NCBI RefSeq assembly: GCF_003011965.1
Contig: NZ_PXWG01000039.1
Coordinates: forward strand, 1-52,443
DNA: 52,443 nt
From: Streptosporangium nondiastaticum
GTDB lineage: Bacteria; Actinomycetota; Actinomycetes; Streptomycetales; Streptomycetaceae
Direction: 5' to 3'
The position numbers and the translations under genes are program-made. Shown piece by piece: positions 32,825 to 40,479 of this stretch; within the stretch, counting starts at the first letter, position 1; the number at the start of each line of letters is the position of its first letter. The notes below the pieces were generated by a model. That model had not been told where the DNA came from, searched no databases, and saw only the letters and a program-made list of their open reading frames with translations.

Positions 32825-33720
32825 ATCTCCTCCCCCTGGCTCCGCAGCAGCCGCAGGTACGCGAGCGTGACGGCCAGCAGGATCAGCAGCATCACCACGC
32901 CGATGGCCGAGCCGAGGCTGTACTGCGAGGAGGCGAACGCCTTCTGGTACGCGTAGACGTTCAGGGTCAGGTTCTGCCCGGCGATCCCGCCGCCGTTGGT
33001 CATGACGTAGATCTGCGTGAACACCTTGAAGTCCCAGATGACGGACTGGAGGGTGACGACGACCAGGATCGGCCGCAGCATGGGCGCCGTGACCGCGCGC
33101 CAGATGCGCCACTGCGAGGCCCCGTCCAGGGCGGCGGCCTCCAGGACCTCGGCCGGGACGGCCCGGATGCCCGCGTAGACGGTCACCATGACGAAGGGGA
33201 ACGAGCACCAGACGACTTCGAGGAGGACGAGCGCGAAGGCGCTGTAGCGGTCGTACGTCCACGAGTAGCCGTCGAAGCCGCTCATGCCGAGCCGGGTGAG
33301 CAGCTTGTCCACAGGCCCGAAGTCGGGGTCGAAGAGGAAGAGCCAGACCGTCGAGCCGGTGACGGCGGGCGTGGCCCAGGCGCCGAGCGCCGCGGTCATC
33401 AGCGCGAGGCGGGGCAGGGCGCGGACGCGGGTGAGGAGCACGGCGAGCGCGCAGCCGGTGGCGAGGGTGGCGAGCACGCAGGCCGCCGCGAAGAGGACGG
33501 TGGTGAGGAGCACCTCCCGGAACTGGCCGTCGCGGAAGAGCGCCGCGTAGTTGCCGAAGCCCTGGAAGGAGGTCGGCCGGCCGCCGCTGACCTGGGCCTG
33601 GGTGTACTCCAGGAAGGAGATGAGCCCGAGCTGATAGACGGGGTAGAGCAGCAGCCCGCCGAGGAGGACGAGGGCGGGGGCGAGGTAGATCCAGGGCGTC
33701 CAGCGGCTGTGGGTGCGCAT
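32821..33720 (-). CDS. CUT1 sugar ABC transporter permease (MalF-like)
   Basis: A 299-residue membrane protein with six hydrophobic segments, beginning with the classic P-W-I-Y-L-A-P-A-L-V-L-L-G helix. The EAA motif is L-E-A-A-A-L-D-G-A-S-Q-W (about residues 196-207). It ends in R-L-L-R-S-Q-G-E-E-I. It starts 17 bases after the lipoprotein gene and overlaps the second permease by 4 bases. The length of about 300 is normal for streptomycete MalF-like proteins lacking the long periplasmic loop. Confidence 0.92.
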   Translation of the reverse strand: MRTHSRWTPWIYLAPALVLLGGLLLYPVYQLGLISFLEYTQAQVSGGRPTSFQGFGNYAALFRDGQFREVLLTTVLFAAACVLATLATGCALAVLLTRVRALPRLALMTAALGAWATPAVTGSTVWLFLFDPDFGPVDKLLTRLGMSGFDGYSWTYDRYSAFALVLLEVVWCSFPFVMVTVYAGIRAVPAEVLEAAALDGASQWRIWRAVTAPMLRPILVVVTLQSVIWDFKVFTQIYVMTNGGGIAGQNLTLNVYAYQKAFASSQYSLGSAIGVVMLLILLAVTLAYLRLLRSQGEEI

Positions 33721-33737
33721 CGTGCCGTCCCCCGCCC

Positions 33738-35054
33738 TCAGCCCGCGGCCCGGAAGGCGCTGTTCATCTTCTTCGCCGCGGCCGAGGCCGCCGCGTCCAC
33801 GCTCCTGCGGCCGCTCACGATCTCCTGGAACATGACCGGCAGCACCTGCCCGGCGTCGATGGCGGCCCACGCGGGGGTCACGGGCACGAAGGCCGCGCCC
33901 GCGGAAAGCGTCCGCACGAAGGGCTCGACGTAGGGCTGTCTGCGGGCCGCCTCGCGGCGCACGTCCGTGTAGGTGGGCAGGAAGCCCATGGCGTCGAAGA
34001 GCTCGGACTGGGTGCGCTTGCCGGTGAGGGTCCGCATCAGCTCGACGGCGAGCGTGCGGTGGGAACTGCTCTTGAGGACCCCGATGTTGTTCCCGCCCGC
34101 GAACGCGGGGGCGATGCTGCCCTCCTCGGCGCCGGGCAGCGGGACGACCGCGTACCGGCCCGCGGCCTTGCCGTTCTCGACGGCCCGGTGGCTGAAGTCC
34201 CCGCCGATGGCCATGGCCGCCCTGCCGGAGGCGAACGCCTCGACGGTGGCGTTGCCGCCCAGTTGCGCGCATTTGGCGGGCGGGCAGTTGTGCTCGCCGA
34301 AGAGGCCGGTGTACGCCGTGATGCCCCGTTTCGCCGCCTCGCTGTCGACGGCCGCGGTGTACTTCCTGCCCTTCTTCTCCGCTAACGCACCGCCGTTGGC
34401 CCACAGGAAGGGCAGGGCGCCGTACGTGTACGAGCCGCCGACCGCGAGCCCGTAGAGGTCCGGCCGCTCCCGGTGGATGCGGCGGGCGGTCTCCGCGAGC
34501 TCGGCCTGGGTGCGCGGCGGGCGCAGGCCGAGCTCGCGGAAGACGTCCGTGCGGTAGTAGAGGGCGCGGACGCCGACGAACAGCGGGGCGCCGTAGACCT
34601 TCCCGTCGACGGTGACGGAGCGGCGGGCGGCGGGATCGGTGTCCCGCGCCTCGGGCCAGGCGGCGAAGTCGGCGGTGACGTCGGCCAGTCCGCCGTCCCG
34701 GACGTAGCCGGCGGTGTCGGTGTTGCCGTACTCGATGACGTCGGGGGCGCTGCGGGGGTCGTTGAAGGCGGCCTTGATCCGCTGGGCGCGCGTCTCGACG
34801 GGGATGTAGGTGACGTCGACGCGGGCGCCGCGGTGCTCCCGGGCGAAGGCGGCGACGGCCTTGCCGACCACGGCGGCCTTGGGCCCGTTGTCGACCTCCC
34901 GGAAGAGCCAGACCCGCAGGAGCCCCGTCCGCTCGTCGCCGCCGGCGGCACCGGTGGAGGTGGAGGGGGCGCAGCCGGTCAGGGCGGCGGCCGTCGCCAG
35001 GGCGGCCGCCGTGAGCAGAGCCACCACACCGGACGGGCGGCCGGACGGTGTCAT
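33738..35054 (-). CDS. sugar-binding lipoprotein of the amino-sugar ABC importer
   Basis: A 438-residue extracellular solute-binding protein (family 1). The lipobox is A-A-L-T-G-C with Cys28 lipidated. The mature protein shows I-E-Y-G-N-T-D-T-A-G-Y and G-G-N-N-I-G-V-L-K-S-S, usual for CUT1 receptors. I start at ATG 35054 (GGAGGG 9-14 bases upstream) rather than at the frame's first codon. It is the first gene of an operon (receptor, two permeases, GH20), so the ligand is probably N-acetylglucosamine, chitobiose or a related aminosugar; the hexosaminidase is the basis for that. A promoter is visible at 35120-35148 and an operator-like site at 35076-35090. Confidence 0.88.
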   Translation of the reverse strand: MTPSGRPSGVVALLTAAALATAAALTGCAPSTSTGAAGGDERTGLLRVWLFREVDNGPKAAVVGKAVAAFAREHRGARVDVTYIPVETRAQRIKAAFNDPRSAPDVIEYGNTDTAGYVRDGGLADVTADFAAWPEARDTDPAARRSVTVDGKVYGAPLFVGVRALYYRTDVFRELGLRPPRTQAELAETARRIHRERPDLYGLAVGGSYTYGALPFLWANGGALAEKKGRKYTAAVDSEAAKRGITAYTGLFGEHNCPPAKCAQLGGNATVEAFASGRAAMAIGGDFSHRAVENGKAAGRYAVVPLPGAEEGSIAPAFAGGNNIGVLKSSSHRTLAVELMRTLTGKRTQSELFDAMGFLPTYTDVRREAARRQPYVEPFVRTLSAGAAFVPVTPAWAAIDAGQVLPVMFQEIVSGRRSVDAAASAAAKKMNSAFRAAG

Positions 35055-35075
35055 GAGGGTCCCTCCCGCGTGGCG

Positions 35076-35090
35076 TTGCAACATACGCAA
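35076..35090. promoter_or_regulatory. operator-like TTGC-N7-GCAA element
   Basis: TTGCAACATACGCAA lies between the predicted transcription start and the SBP start codon, about 23-37 bases downstream of the start site. It contains the fully self-complementary GTTGCAAC (35075-35082). LacI- or ROK-type repressors of sugar operons bind sites like this. It does not match the DasR consensus I know. Confidence 0.45.
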
Positions 35091-35119
35091 TGGGCGTTTC
35101 GCTCAGCACAACTGGCAGG

Positions 35120-35148
35120 AGACTAGGGGTGTGCCATGGCCCCGACAA
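35120..35148 (-). promoter_or_regulatory. promoter of the amino-sugar operon
   Basis: On the minus strand, TTGTCG (35143-35148) and TAGTCT (35120-35125) are separated by exactly 17 bases, a good match to the principal sigma (HrdB) consensus. Transcription would begin near 35113, about 59 bases before the lipoprotein ATG. Confidence 0.72.
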
Positions 35149-35235
35149 GAGGTCTCCACCACTCTGTGATCGGCGAAAGCGCTCCGTGCAACGGCTCGCG
35201 CAAACGGGGCGTGCGACGCGCCCTGTAACGCACGC

Positions 35236-35271
35236 GGCCCCCGGGACGCGCCGGAGCGCGTCCCGGGGGCC
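35236..35271 (-). terminator. terminator downstream of the DUF3039 gene
   Basis: A perfect 15-bp stem (35236-35250 with 35257-35271, arm GGCCCCCGGGACGCG) plus one further closing pair, leaving the tetraloop CGGA. It is 39 bases after the DUF3039 stop and upstream of the amino-sugar operon promoter. Confidence 0.85.
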
Positions 35272-35310
35272 GGGAAGGTTGTGTGGCCTGCGGAGAGGAG
35301 GCCGCGGGGG

Positions 35311-35604
35311 CTACTTCTTGTCGCCGCCCTTGCCGCCCTTGTCCTTGTCCCCGCCGGCGCCCATGCCGTCGAAGATCTCCTTGCACATCGGACAGACCGG
35401 GTACTTCTTCGGGTCGCGCCCGGGGACCCAGACCTTGCCGCACAGGGCGACGACCGGGGAACCGGAGAGCGCGCTCTCCATGATCTTGTCCTTCTGGACG
35501 TAGTGGGCGTAGCGCTCGTGGTCGCCGTCGCCGTGCGACACCTGCGGCGTCGGCTCTACGAGGGTGCCGGTCCCTGCCCCGCGCTCGGGCTCAAGAGTGC
35601 TCAT
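35311..35604 (-). CDS. DUF3039 family protein
   Basis: A 97-residue conserved actinobacterial protein of unknown function. It has a C-G-K-V-W-V-P-G-R-D ... P-V-C-P-M-C-K-E-I-F pattern (about residues 56-80) that would bind one zinc ion. A Lys/Gly/Asp-rich tail (about 83-97) follows. Y-A-H-Y-V-Q-K-D-K-I is a further family mark. I start it at the second ATG (35604) because the protein then begins M-S-T-L-E-P like relatives; an ATG 9 bases upstream is the alternative. It is downstream of and parallel to the AlgH gene. Confidence 0.88.
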   Translation of the reverse strand: MSTLEPERGAGTGTLVEPTPQVSHGDGDHERYAHYVQKDKIMESALSGSPVVALCGKVWVPGRDPKKYPVCPMCKEIFDGMGAGGDKDKGGKGGDKK

Positions 35605-35736
35605 GGTCTCCAAGGGTACTGGGGCGCACCGCCGAGTTCCGATCCCCGGTCCCGTCGTTTCGCAAGCGGGTCGCGCCCCTCCGCGGGGCGGGTCCCCCGG
35701 CCGGCGCCGCGGGGCCGCTCCGGGGAGGCCTCCGGG

Positions 35737-36333
35737 TCAGTTCAGGCTGGGGTCGTCCGGATACGTGGCCACCATCGCCAGCTCGTTGCGCTGGCGCCGC
35801 AGCACCGCGCGCCACAGCTGCGAGGGGTCCGGCGAGGAGACGTCGCCCGGCTCGGACTCCACCACGTACCACGCGCCCTCGACGAGCTCGTCCTCCAGCT
35901 GGCCCGGGCCCCAGCCGGCATAGCCGGCGAAGATGCGCAGCGAGCCGAGGGCGGCCGCGAGCAGCTCCGGCGGGGCCTCCAGGTCGACGAGGCCGATCGC
36001 GCCGTGGACGCGGCGCCAGCCGAGCGGGCCGTCGCCGGCGACGGCGGCGGAGCCCGTCGCGCCGTGCCCCTCCCCCGGCACCACGGCCACGCCCAGCGCC
36101 GAGTCCAGCGAGACGGGGCCGCCCTGGAAGACCACGCCCGGCTCCCCGGCCAGCGCGGCCCAGGACTCCAGGATGTCGGCCACCCCGACGGGGGTCGGGC
36201 GGTTCAGGATCACGCCGAGGGAACCCTCCTCATCGTGATCGAGCAGCAGCACCACCGCGCGGTCGAAATTCGGGTCAGCGAGCGCCGGTGTCGCGACAAG
36301 CAGCCGTCCTGTGAGCGAGGACACCTCGGACAT
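35737..36333 (-). CDS. YqgE/AlgH family protein
   Basis: A 198-residue protein of a widely conserved family of uncertain function (named for effects on alginate regulation in Pseudomonas). Hallmarks are F-D-R-A-V-V-L-L-L-D-H-D-E-E-G-S-L-G-V-I-L-N-R-P (about residues 23-46), F-Q-G-G-P-V-S-L-D (about 68-76) and F-A-G-Y-A-G-W-G-P-G-Q-L-E-D-E (about 134-148). Length matches. The ATG at 36333 fits the usual opening M-S-E-V-S-S-L-T-G-R-L-L-V-A-T-P. It is divergent from murA, with 229 bases between them. Confidence 0.93.
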   Translation of the reverse strand: MSEVSSLTGRLLVATPALADPNFDRAVVLLLDHDEEGSLGVILNRPTPVGVADILESWAALAGEPGVVFQGGPVSLDSALGVAVVPGEGHGATGSAAVAGDGPLGWRRVHGAIGLVDLEAPPELLAAALGSLRIFAGYAGWGPGQLEDELVEGAWYVVESEPGDVSSPDPSQLWRAVLRRQRNELAMVATYPDDPSLN

Positions 36334-36562
36334 GGGCACATGATCCCGCATTTCGGGCCCGCGCGGGGGGTGGACGCCCACTCCGGCAAGAAAGGGGCGG
36401 CCCGTGGCGCGCCGCCGATAACCGGTAGCGACCATTCCATTAACGGAGCGTGTTGTTGCAAAGCCATGACGTGCCCGGAGGCCCCTCAGGCATGCAGGAG
36501 GGCCCCCTCGTCGCATTACCCTTTCTTCTTGCCCCCTGCCCAACTCCAGGAACGCGAGATCC

Positions 36563-37903
36563 ATGACCGGCCCTGACGATGTCCTGCTTGTCCACGGCGG
36601 TACCCCGCTCGAGGGCGAGATCCGTGTCCGCGGCGCGAAGAACCTCGTGCCCAAGGCCATGGTCGCCGCCCTGCTCGGGCACGGCCCCAGCCGGCTGCGC
36701 AACGTCCCCGACATCCGCGACGTGCGCGTCGTGCGCGGACTGCTGCAGCTGCACGGCGTGACCGTCCGCCCCGGCGACGAGCCCGGCGAGCTGGTCCTCG
36801 ACCCCACCTACGTGGAGAGCGCCAACGTCGCGGACATCGACGCGCACGCCGGCTCCTCGCGCATCCCGATCCTGCTGTGCGGCCCGCTGCTGCACCGCCT
36901 CGGCCACGCCTTCATCCCGGGCCTGGGCGGCTGCGACATCGGCGGCCGGCCGATCGACTTCCACTTCGAGGTGCTCCGCCAGTTCGGCGCGACCATCGAG
37001 AAGCGCGAGGGCGGCCAGTACCTGGAGGCCCCGCAGCGGCTGCGCGGCTGCAAGATCCGCCTGCCCTACCCCTCGGTCGGCGCGACCGAGCAGGTCCTGC
37101 TCACCGCCGTGCTGGCGGAGGGCGTCACGGAGCTGTCCAACGCCGCCGTGGAGCCGGAGATCGAGGACCTCATCTGCGTGCTGCAGAAGATGGGCGCGAT
37201 CATCGCCATGGACACCGACCGGACCATCCGGATCACCGGTGTCGACAAGCTCGGCGGCTACAACCACCGCGCGCTCTCGGACCGCCTGGAGGCGGCCTCC
37301 TGGGCGTCCGCGGCGCTGGCCACCAAGGGCAACATCTACGTGCGCGGCGCGCAGCAGCGCTCGATGATGACCTTCCTCAACACCTACCGCAAGGTCGGCG
37401 GCGCCTTCGAGATCGACGACGAGGGCATCCGCTTCTGGCACCCGGGCGGCTCGCTCAACGCCATCGCGCTGGAGACGGACGTCCACCCCGGCTTCCAGAC
37501 CGACTGGCAGCAGCCGCTGGTCGTGGCGCTGACGCAGGCGGCGGGCCTGTCCATCGTCCACGAGACGGTGTACGAGTCGCGCCTCGGCTTCACCTCGGCG
37601 CTGAACCAGATGGGTGCTCACATCCAGCTGTACCGCGAGTGCCTGGGCGGTTCCGCCTGCCGCTTCGGCCAGCGGAACTTCCTGCACTCGGCGGTCGTCT
37701 CCGGCCCGACGAAGCTGCAGGGCTCCGACATGGTCGTCCCGGACCTCCGCGGCGGCTTCTCGTACCTGATCGCGGCCCTGGCGGCCGAGGGCACCTCGCG
37801 GGTCCACGGCATCGACCTGATCAACCGCGGCTACGAGAACTTCATGCAGAAGCTGAAGGACCTGGGCGCGAACGTGGAGATGCCGGGCGGCACCGCCGCC
37901 TGA
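36563..37903 (+). CDS. murA: UDP-N-acetylglucosamine 1-carboxyvinyltransferase
   Basis: Adds enolpyruvate from PEP to UDP-GlcNAc, the first committed step of peptidoglycan synthesis in the cytosol. The 446-residue protein has the conserved Lys-Asn (R-G-A-K-N-L) at about 24-29 and the flexible active-site loop G-G-C-D-I-G-G-R-P-I-D with Cys124, the residue attacked by fosfomycin. Two EPSP-synthase-like domains are recognisable (P-Y-P-S-V-G-A-T-E; D-L-R-G-G-F-S-Y). It is slightly longer than the common 417-430. The upstream AlgH gene is divergent. Three hairpins lie between it and the convergent hup gene, and its last 25 bases are duplicated just downstream. Confidence 0.95.
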   Translation: MTGPDDVLLVHGGTPLEGEIRVRGAKNLVPKAMVAALLGHGPSRLRNVPDIRDVRVVRGLLQLHGVTVRPGDEPGELVLDPTYVESANVADIDAHAGSSRIPILLCGPLLHRLGHAFIPGLGGCDIGGRPIDFHFEVLRQFGATIEKREGGQYLEAPQRLRGCKIRLPYPSVGATEQVLLTAVLAEGVTELSNAAVEPEIEDLICVLQKMGAIIAMDTDRTIRITGVDKLGGYNHRALSDRLEAASWASAALATKGNIYVRGAQQRSMMTFLNTYRKVGGAFEIDDEGIRFWHPGGSLNAIALETDVHPGFQTDWQQPLVVALTQAAGLSIVHETVYESRLGFTSALNQMGAHIQLYRECLGGSACRFGQRNFLHSAVVSGPTKLQGSDMVVPDLRGGFSYLIAALAAEGTSRVHGIDLINRGYENFMQKLKDLGANVEMPGGTAA

Positions 37904-37949
37904 GGCTTCGGCGCCGGCGTCGGGATGCCCGGCGGCACCGCCGCCTGAG
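37880..37949 (+). repeat. direct duplication of the murA 3' end
   Basis: The last 25 bases covering the murA terminus and stop (37880-37904) recur at 37925-37949 with one mismatch, a 45-base offset. Both copies read M-P-G-G-T-A-A-stop. The second copy lies outside the gene and looks like a remnant of a small tandem duplication. Confidence 0.85.
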
Positions 37950-37971
37950 CGTCCCCCATCTGACGGATCGT

Positions 37972-38011
37972 AAGCGTCTGTACGGGCCATCCAAGGCCCG
38001 TACAGACGCTT
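37972..38011 (+). terminator. murA terminator
   Basis: A perfect 17-bp stem (37972-37988 with 37995-38011, arm AAGCGTCTGTACGGGCC) with a 6-base loop, followed by TCGTGC. It lies 69 bases after the murA stop. Confidence 0.88.
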
Positions 38012-38030
38012 TCGTGCATCCGGGTGGCTC

Positions 38031-38070
38031 CGGGCCCCGTACGGGCCTCCGAGGGGCCGTACGGGGCCCG
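38031..38070. terminator. second hairpin between murA and hup
   Basis: The 14-bp perfect arms CGGGCCCCGTACGG (38031-38044) and 38057-38070 enclose 12 bases, of which two more pairs can form. It shares the GTACGGGCC theme with the hairpin at 37972. Confidence 0.7.
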
Positions 38071-38080
38071 GAAAGCCCAA

Positions 38081-38112
38081 AGGGCGGGCACCCCGGCCGG
38101 GGTGCCCGCCCT
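38081..38112 (-). terminator. hup terminator
   Basis: A perfect 32-base palindrome with arm AGGGCGGGCACCCCGG and no spacer (in practice a 14-bp stem with loop GGCC). It is 27 bases beyond the hup stop. A further small palindrome around AGCGCT follows toward the gene. Confidence 0.82.
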
Positions 38113-38139
38113 CTCAGCGCTGAGCGCAGCGCTAAAGGC

Positions 38140-38421
38140 TTACTTGCCCTTGGCGGCTTCCTTGAGCTTGGAGCCCGCGGAGACCTTCACGCTGTAACCG
38201 GCAGCGATCTGGATCGGCTCACCCGTCTGCGGGTTGCGAGCGGTCCGAGCGGCACGGTGGGTGCGCTCGAAGGTCAGGAAGCCGGGGATGGTGACCTTCT
38301 CGTCGCCCTTGGCGACGACCTCGCCGACGGTCTCGGCGAGCGCGGCCAGAACGGCGTCGGCGTCCTTGCGGGTCACCTCGGCGCGGTCGGCCAGCGCGGC
38401 CACCAGCTCACTGCGGTTCAT
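38140..38421 (-). CDS. hup: DNA-binding protein HU (short actinobacterial type)
   Basis: A 93-residue nucleoid protein that bends and compacts DNA as a dimer. It opens M-N-R-S-E-L-V-A-A-L-A-D-R-A. The beta-arm shows the family stretch R-T-A-R-N-P-Q-T-G-E-P-I-Q-I. It ends K-L-K-E-A-A-K-G-K. It lacks the long Lys/Ala-rich tail of the second streptomycete HU (HupS), so it matches HupA by length. It is convergent with murA, and the malic enzyme gene lies upstream on the same strand. Confidence 0.95.
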   Translation of the reverse strand: MNRSELVAALADRAEVTRKDADAVLAALAETVGEVVAKGDEKVTIPGFLTFERTHRAARTARNPQTGEPIQIAAGYSVKVSAGSKLKEAAKGK

Positions 38422-38661
38422 GTTGTACTCCCGTGTTCTTCTTGCCAATGAGGCGTGAGATCGAAGCCGATGCTGCCAGGGCCCTCGGACAGTCCCCGGA
38501 CCCGGGTCCGTTGCCAGACCCTCGCGCCCGGTTACGCATCCTGCCCCCACCAGTGGCGGGAAAGCCAATCCGGCACCCTGGAGAGTCACACGGAAAGCGG
38601 CACAGCCTCGGATACAGCCGCATTTCTGCGGCCTGATTTCTGCCCGACACCTTAGGGGCAG

Positions 38662-38685
38662 GTCGCGGGCCCGAAGGCCCGCGAC
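38662..38685 (-). terminator. malic enzyme terminator
   Basis: A perfect 10-bp stem GTCGCGGGCC/GGCCCGCGAC with tetraloop CGAA, 9 bases after the malic enzyme stop. Confidence 0.75.
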
Positions 38686-38694
38686 GCGCCGTCA

Positions 38695-40128
38695 TCAGAC
38701 GGTCGTGGTGCCCGTCACAGCCGCACCGGCGGCTTTCGCGGCCTCGCGCACGGCGCCCGCGACCGTCCCCGCGACCTTCTCGTTGAAGACGCTGGGGATG
38801 ATGTAGTTCGCGTTGAGCTCGTCCTCGGTGACGACGTCGGCGAGGGCGCCGGCGGCCGCGAGCATCATCTCGGTGTTGACCGTGCGGGACTGCGCGTCGA
38901 GCAGGCCGCGGAAGACGCCGGGGAAGACCAGCACGTTGTTGATCTGGTTCGGGAAGTCCGAACGGCCCGTGGCCACCACCGCGGCCGTCTGCCGGGCAAC
39001 CGCCGGGTCGACCTCCGGGTCGGGGTTGGCCAGCGCGAACACGATCGCACCCTCCGCCATCGCCGCCACATCGTCACCGTCGAGGACATTGGGAGCCGAG
39101 ACACCGATGAAGACGTCCGCGCCCCGCACGGCCTCCTTCAGCGTCCCCGTGATGCCCTCCGGGTTGGTGTTGTCCGCGATCCACCGCAGCGCCGTCTCCG
39201 GCCCCGCATCGACCAGATCCGCACGCCCCGCATGAACGACACCATGAATGTCCGCGACCACGGCGTGCTTGACACCGGCCGCCAGCAGCAGCTTCAGGAT
39301 CGCCGTACCCGCCGCACCCGCACCCGACATGACGACCCGTACGTCACCGATCGCCTTGCCCACCACCCGCAGCGCGTTCGTCAGCGCCGCCAGCACCACG
39401 ATCGCCGTGCCGTGCTGGTCGTCGTGGAAGACCGGGATGTCCAGCGCCTCCCGCAGCCGCGCCTCGATCTCGAAACAGCGCGGCGCGGAGATGTCCTCCA
39501 GGTTGATGCCCGCGAACCCCGGCGCAATCGCCTTGACGATCTCCACGATCGCGTCGGAGTCCTGCGTGTCCAGGCAGATCGGCCACGCATCGATACCCGC
39601 GAACCGCTTGAAGAGAGCCGCCTTGCCCTCCATCACCGGCAGCGCCGCCTTCGGGCCGATGTTGCCCAGACCCAGCACCGCCGACCCGTCCGTGACCACC
39701 GCAACGCTGTTGCGCTTGATCGTCAGACGCCGCGCGTCCTCCGGGTTCTCCGCGATCGCCATGCAGACGCGGGCGACGCCGGGCGTGTAGATCATGGAGA
39801 GGTCGTCACGGTTGCGGATGGGGTGCTTCGACGCCATCTCGATCTTGCCACCGAGGTGCATCAGGAACGTACGGTCCGAGACCTTGCCCAGCACCACGCC
39901 CTCGATGCTGCGCAGCTGCTCGACGATCTCCTCGGCGTGGGCGGTGGAGGTCGCGGCGATGGTGACGTCGATCCGGAGCTTCTCGTGGCCGGAGGCGGTG
40001 ACGTCGAGGCCGGTCACGGATCCGCCGGAGGACTCCACGGCCGTGGTGAGCTGGCTGACCGACGTCCCGCTCGCGGGGACCTCCAGCCGGACCGTCATCG
40101 AGTACGAGACGCTTGGCGCCGTTGCCAT
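38695..40128 (-). CDS. NAD(P)-dependent malic enzyme with N-terminal ACT domain
   Basis: Oxidative decarboxylation of malate to pyruvate and CO2, cytosolic. The 477-residue protein has an ACT-like regulatory domain (about residues 8-85: S-V-S-Y-S-M-T-V-R-L-E-V-P, S-I-E-G-V-V-L-G-K-V-S-D) and then the catalytic domain: S-M-I-Y-T-P-G-V-A-R-V-C near 112, V-F-H-D-D-Q-H-G-T-A near 238 with metal-binding acids, and the nucleotide loop G-A-G-A-A-G-T-A near 270. It lacks the phosphotransacetylase domain of large malic enzymes. It starts at an ATG; a structured RNA with terminator lies in the 351-base region upstream and might act as its leader. Confidence 0.93.
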   Translation of the reverse strand: MATAPSVSYSMTVRLEVPASGTSVSQLTTAVESSGGSVTGLDVTASGHEKLRIDVTIAATSTAHAEEIVEQLRSIEGVVLGKVSDRTFLMHLGGKIEMASKHPIRNRDDLSMIYTPGVARVCMAIAENPEDARRLTIKRNSVAVVTDGSAVLGLGNIGPKAALPVMEGKAALFKRFAGIDAWPICLDTQDSDAIVEIVKAIAPGFAGINLEDISAPRCFEIEARLREALDIPVFHDDQHGTAIVVLAALTNALRVVGKAIGDVRVVMSGAGAAGTAILKLLLAAGVKHAVVADIHGVVHAGRADLVDAGPETALRWIADNTNPEGITGTLKEAVRGADVFIGVSAPNVLDGDDVAAMAEGAIVFALANPDPEVDPAVARQTAAVVATGRSDFPNQINNVLVFPGVFRGLLDAQSRTVNTEMMLAAAGALADVVTEDELNANYIIPSVFNEKVAGTVAGAVREAAKAAGAAVTGTTTV

Positions 40129-40242
40129 GGCCGACTTCCTCTGCTTTCCCTGGTTTCGCTGATGCGCGGCTCGATCGTCCCACCTACCCGCGAGTAGGGG
40201 GTAACCAGGTCCGGGTTCCGGAAATAAAGTTCCGCAAAAGCC

Positions 40243-40276
40243 GACGGGCGCCCTTCCCGGAGGAAGGGCGCCCGTC
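40243..40276 (-). terminator. intrinsic terminator of the candidate RNA
   Basis: A perfect 15-bp stem, arm GACGGGCGCCCTTCC, with a 4-base loop. On the minus strand it is followed by GGCTTTTGC, giving a short U tract. It is far (about 200 bases) from the helD stop, with other structure in between. Confidence 0.85.
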
Positions 40277-40374
40277 AGAACGCTTGTGACACCGACCCGC
40301 CATGCTCGCCTCGCGGCAAGTGGTCGCTCGTAGCGACGAAGGTTGGGCCCGGGGGCTTGGATCGAGCCGGTGCC
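40243..40374 (-). ncRNA. candidate small RNA or riboleader between helD and malic enzyme
   Basis: Transcription from the predicted promoter would give an RNA of about 130 nt with no credible reading frame. Stems visible in order are GGTG-CGG-CACC, GGCT/AGCC, GTCGCT-ACG-AGCGAC (40323-40337) and CTTGCC-GCGA-GGCGAG (40305-40320, a GNRA tetraloop extended by CCA/TGG), then the 15-bp terminator. This looks like a stable independent sRNA; alternatively it is an attenuated leader of the malic enzyme gene 115 bases on. I recall that small RNAs have been catalogued in streptomycete intergenic regions, but I cannot match this one to a family. Confidence 0.6.
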
Positions 40375-40380
40375 GCACCC

Positions 40381-40408
40381 AGGCTAACAAACCGTCCCCG
40401 GAAGTCAT
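40381..40408 (-). promoter_or_regulatory. candidate promoter of the small RNA
   Basis: On the minus strand ATGACT (40403-40408) and TAGCCT (40381-40386) are 16 bases apart. The -10 is a fair match to the HrdB consensus, the -35 weaker. The start site would be near 40374. Confidence 0.5.
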
Positions 40409-40479
40409 TCCGCCCCGGCGAATTCACTCCTGGGGACTCCCCCGGCGGCCCCCCGGGGAGTCCTCGTGGACGGTTGCCC

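Larger units (their letters stand above)
40129..40479. other. helD-malic enzyme intergenic region
   Basis: These 351 bases contain, on the minus strand, a promoter-like pair (40381-40408), a structured candidate RNA and a strong terminator (40243-40276). The remaining 110 bases before the malic enzyme ATG must hold that gene's own promoter, which I could not identify. Confidence 0.6.

Noticed and set aside
30269..32956. Plus-strand open frame of about 895 residues across the hexosaminidase operon
   Set aside because: Low-complexity shadow; both hexosaminidase and permease genes on the minus strand are unambiguous.
35076..35160. DasR-responsive element upstream of the amino-sugar operon
   Set aside because: GGTCTCCACC near 35151 is only a weak half match; no palindromic TGGTCTAGACCA-type site is seen.
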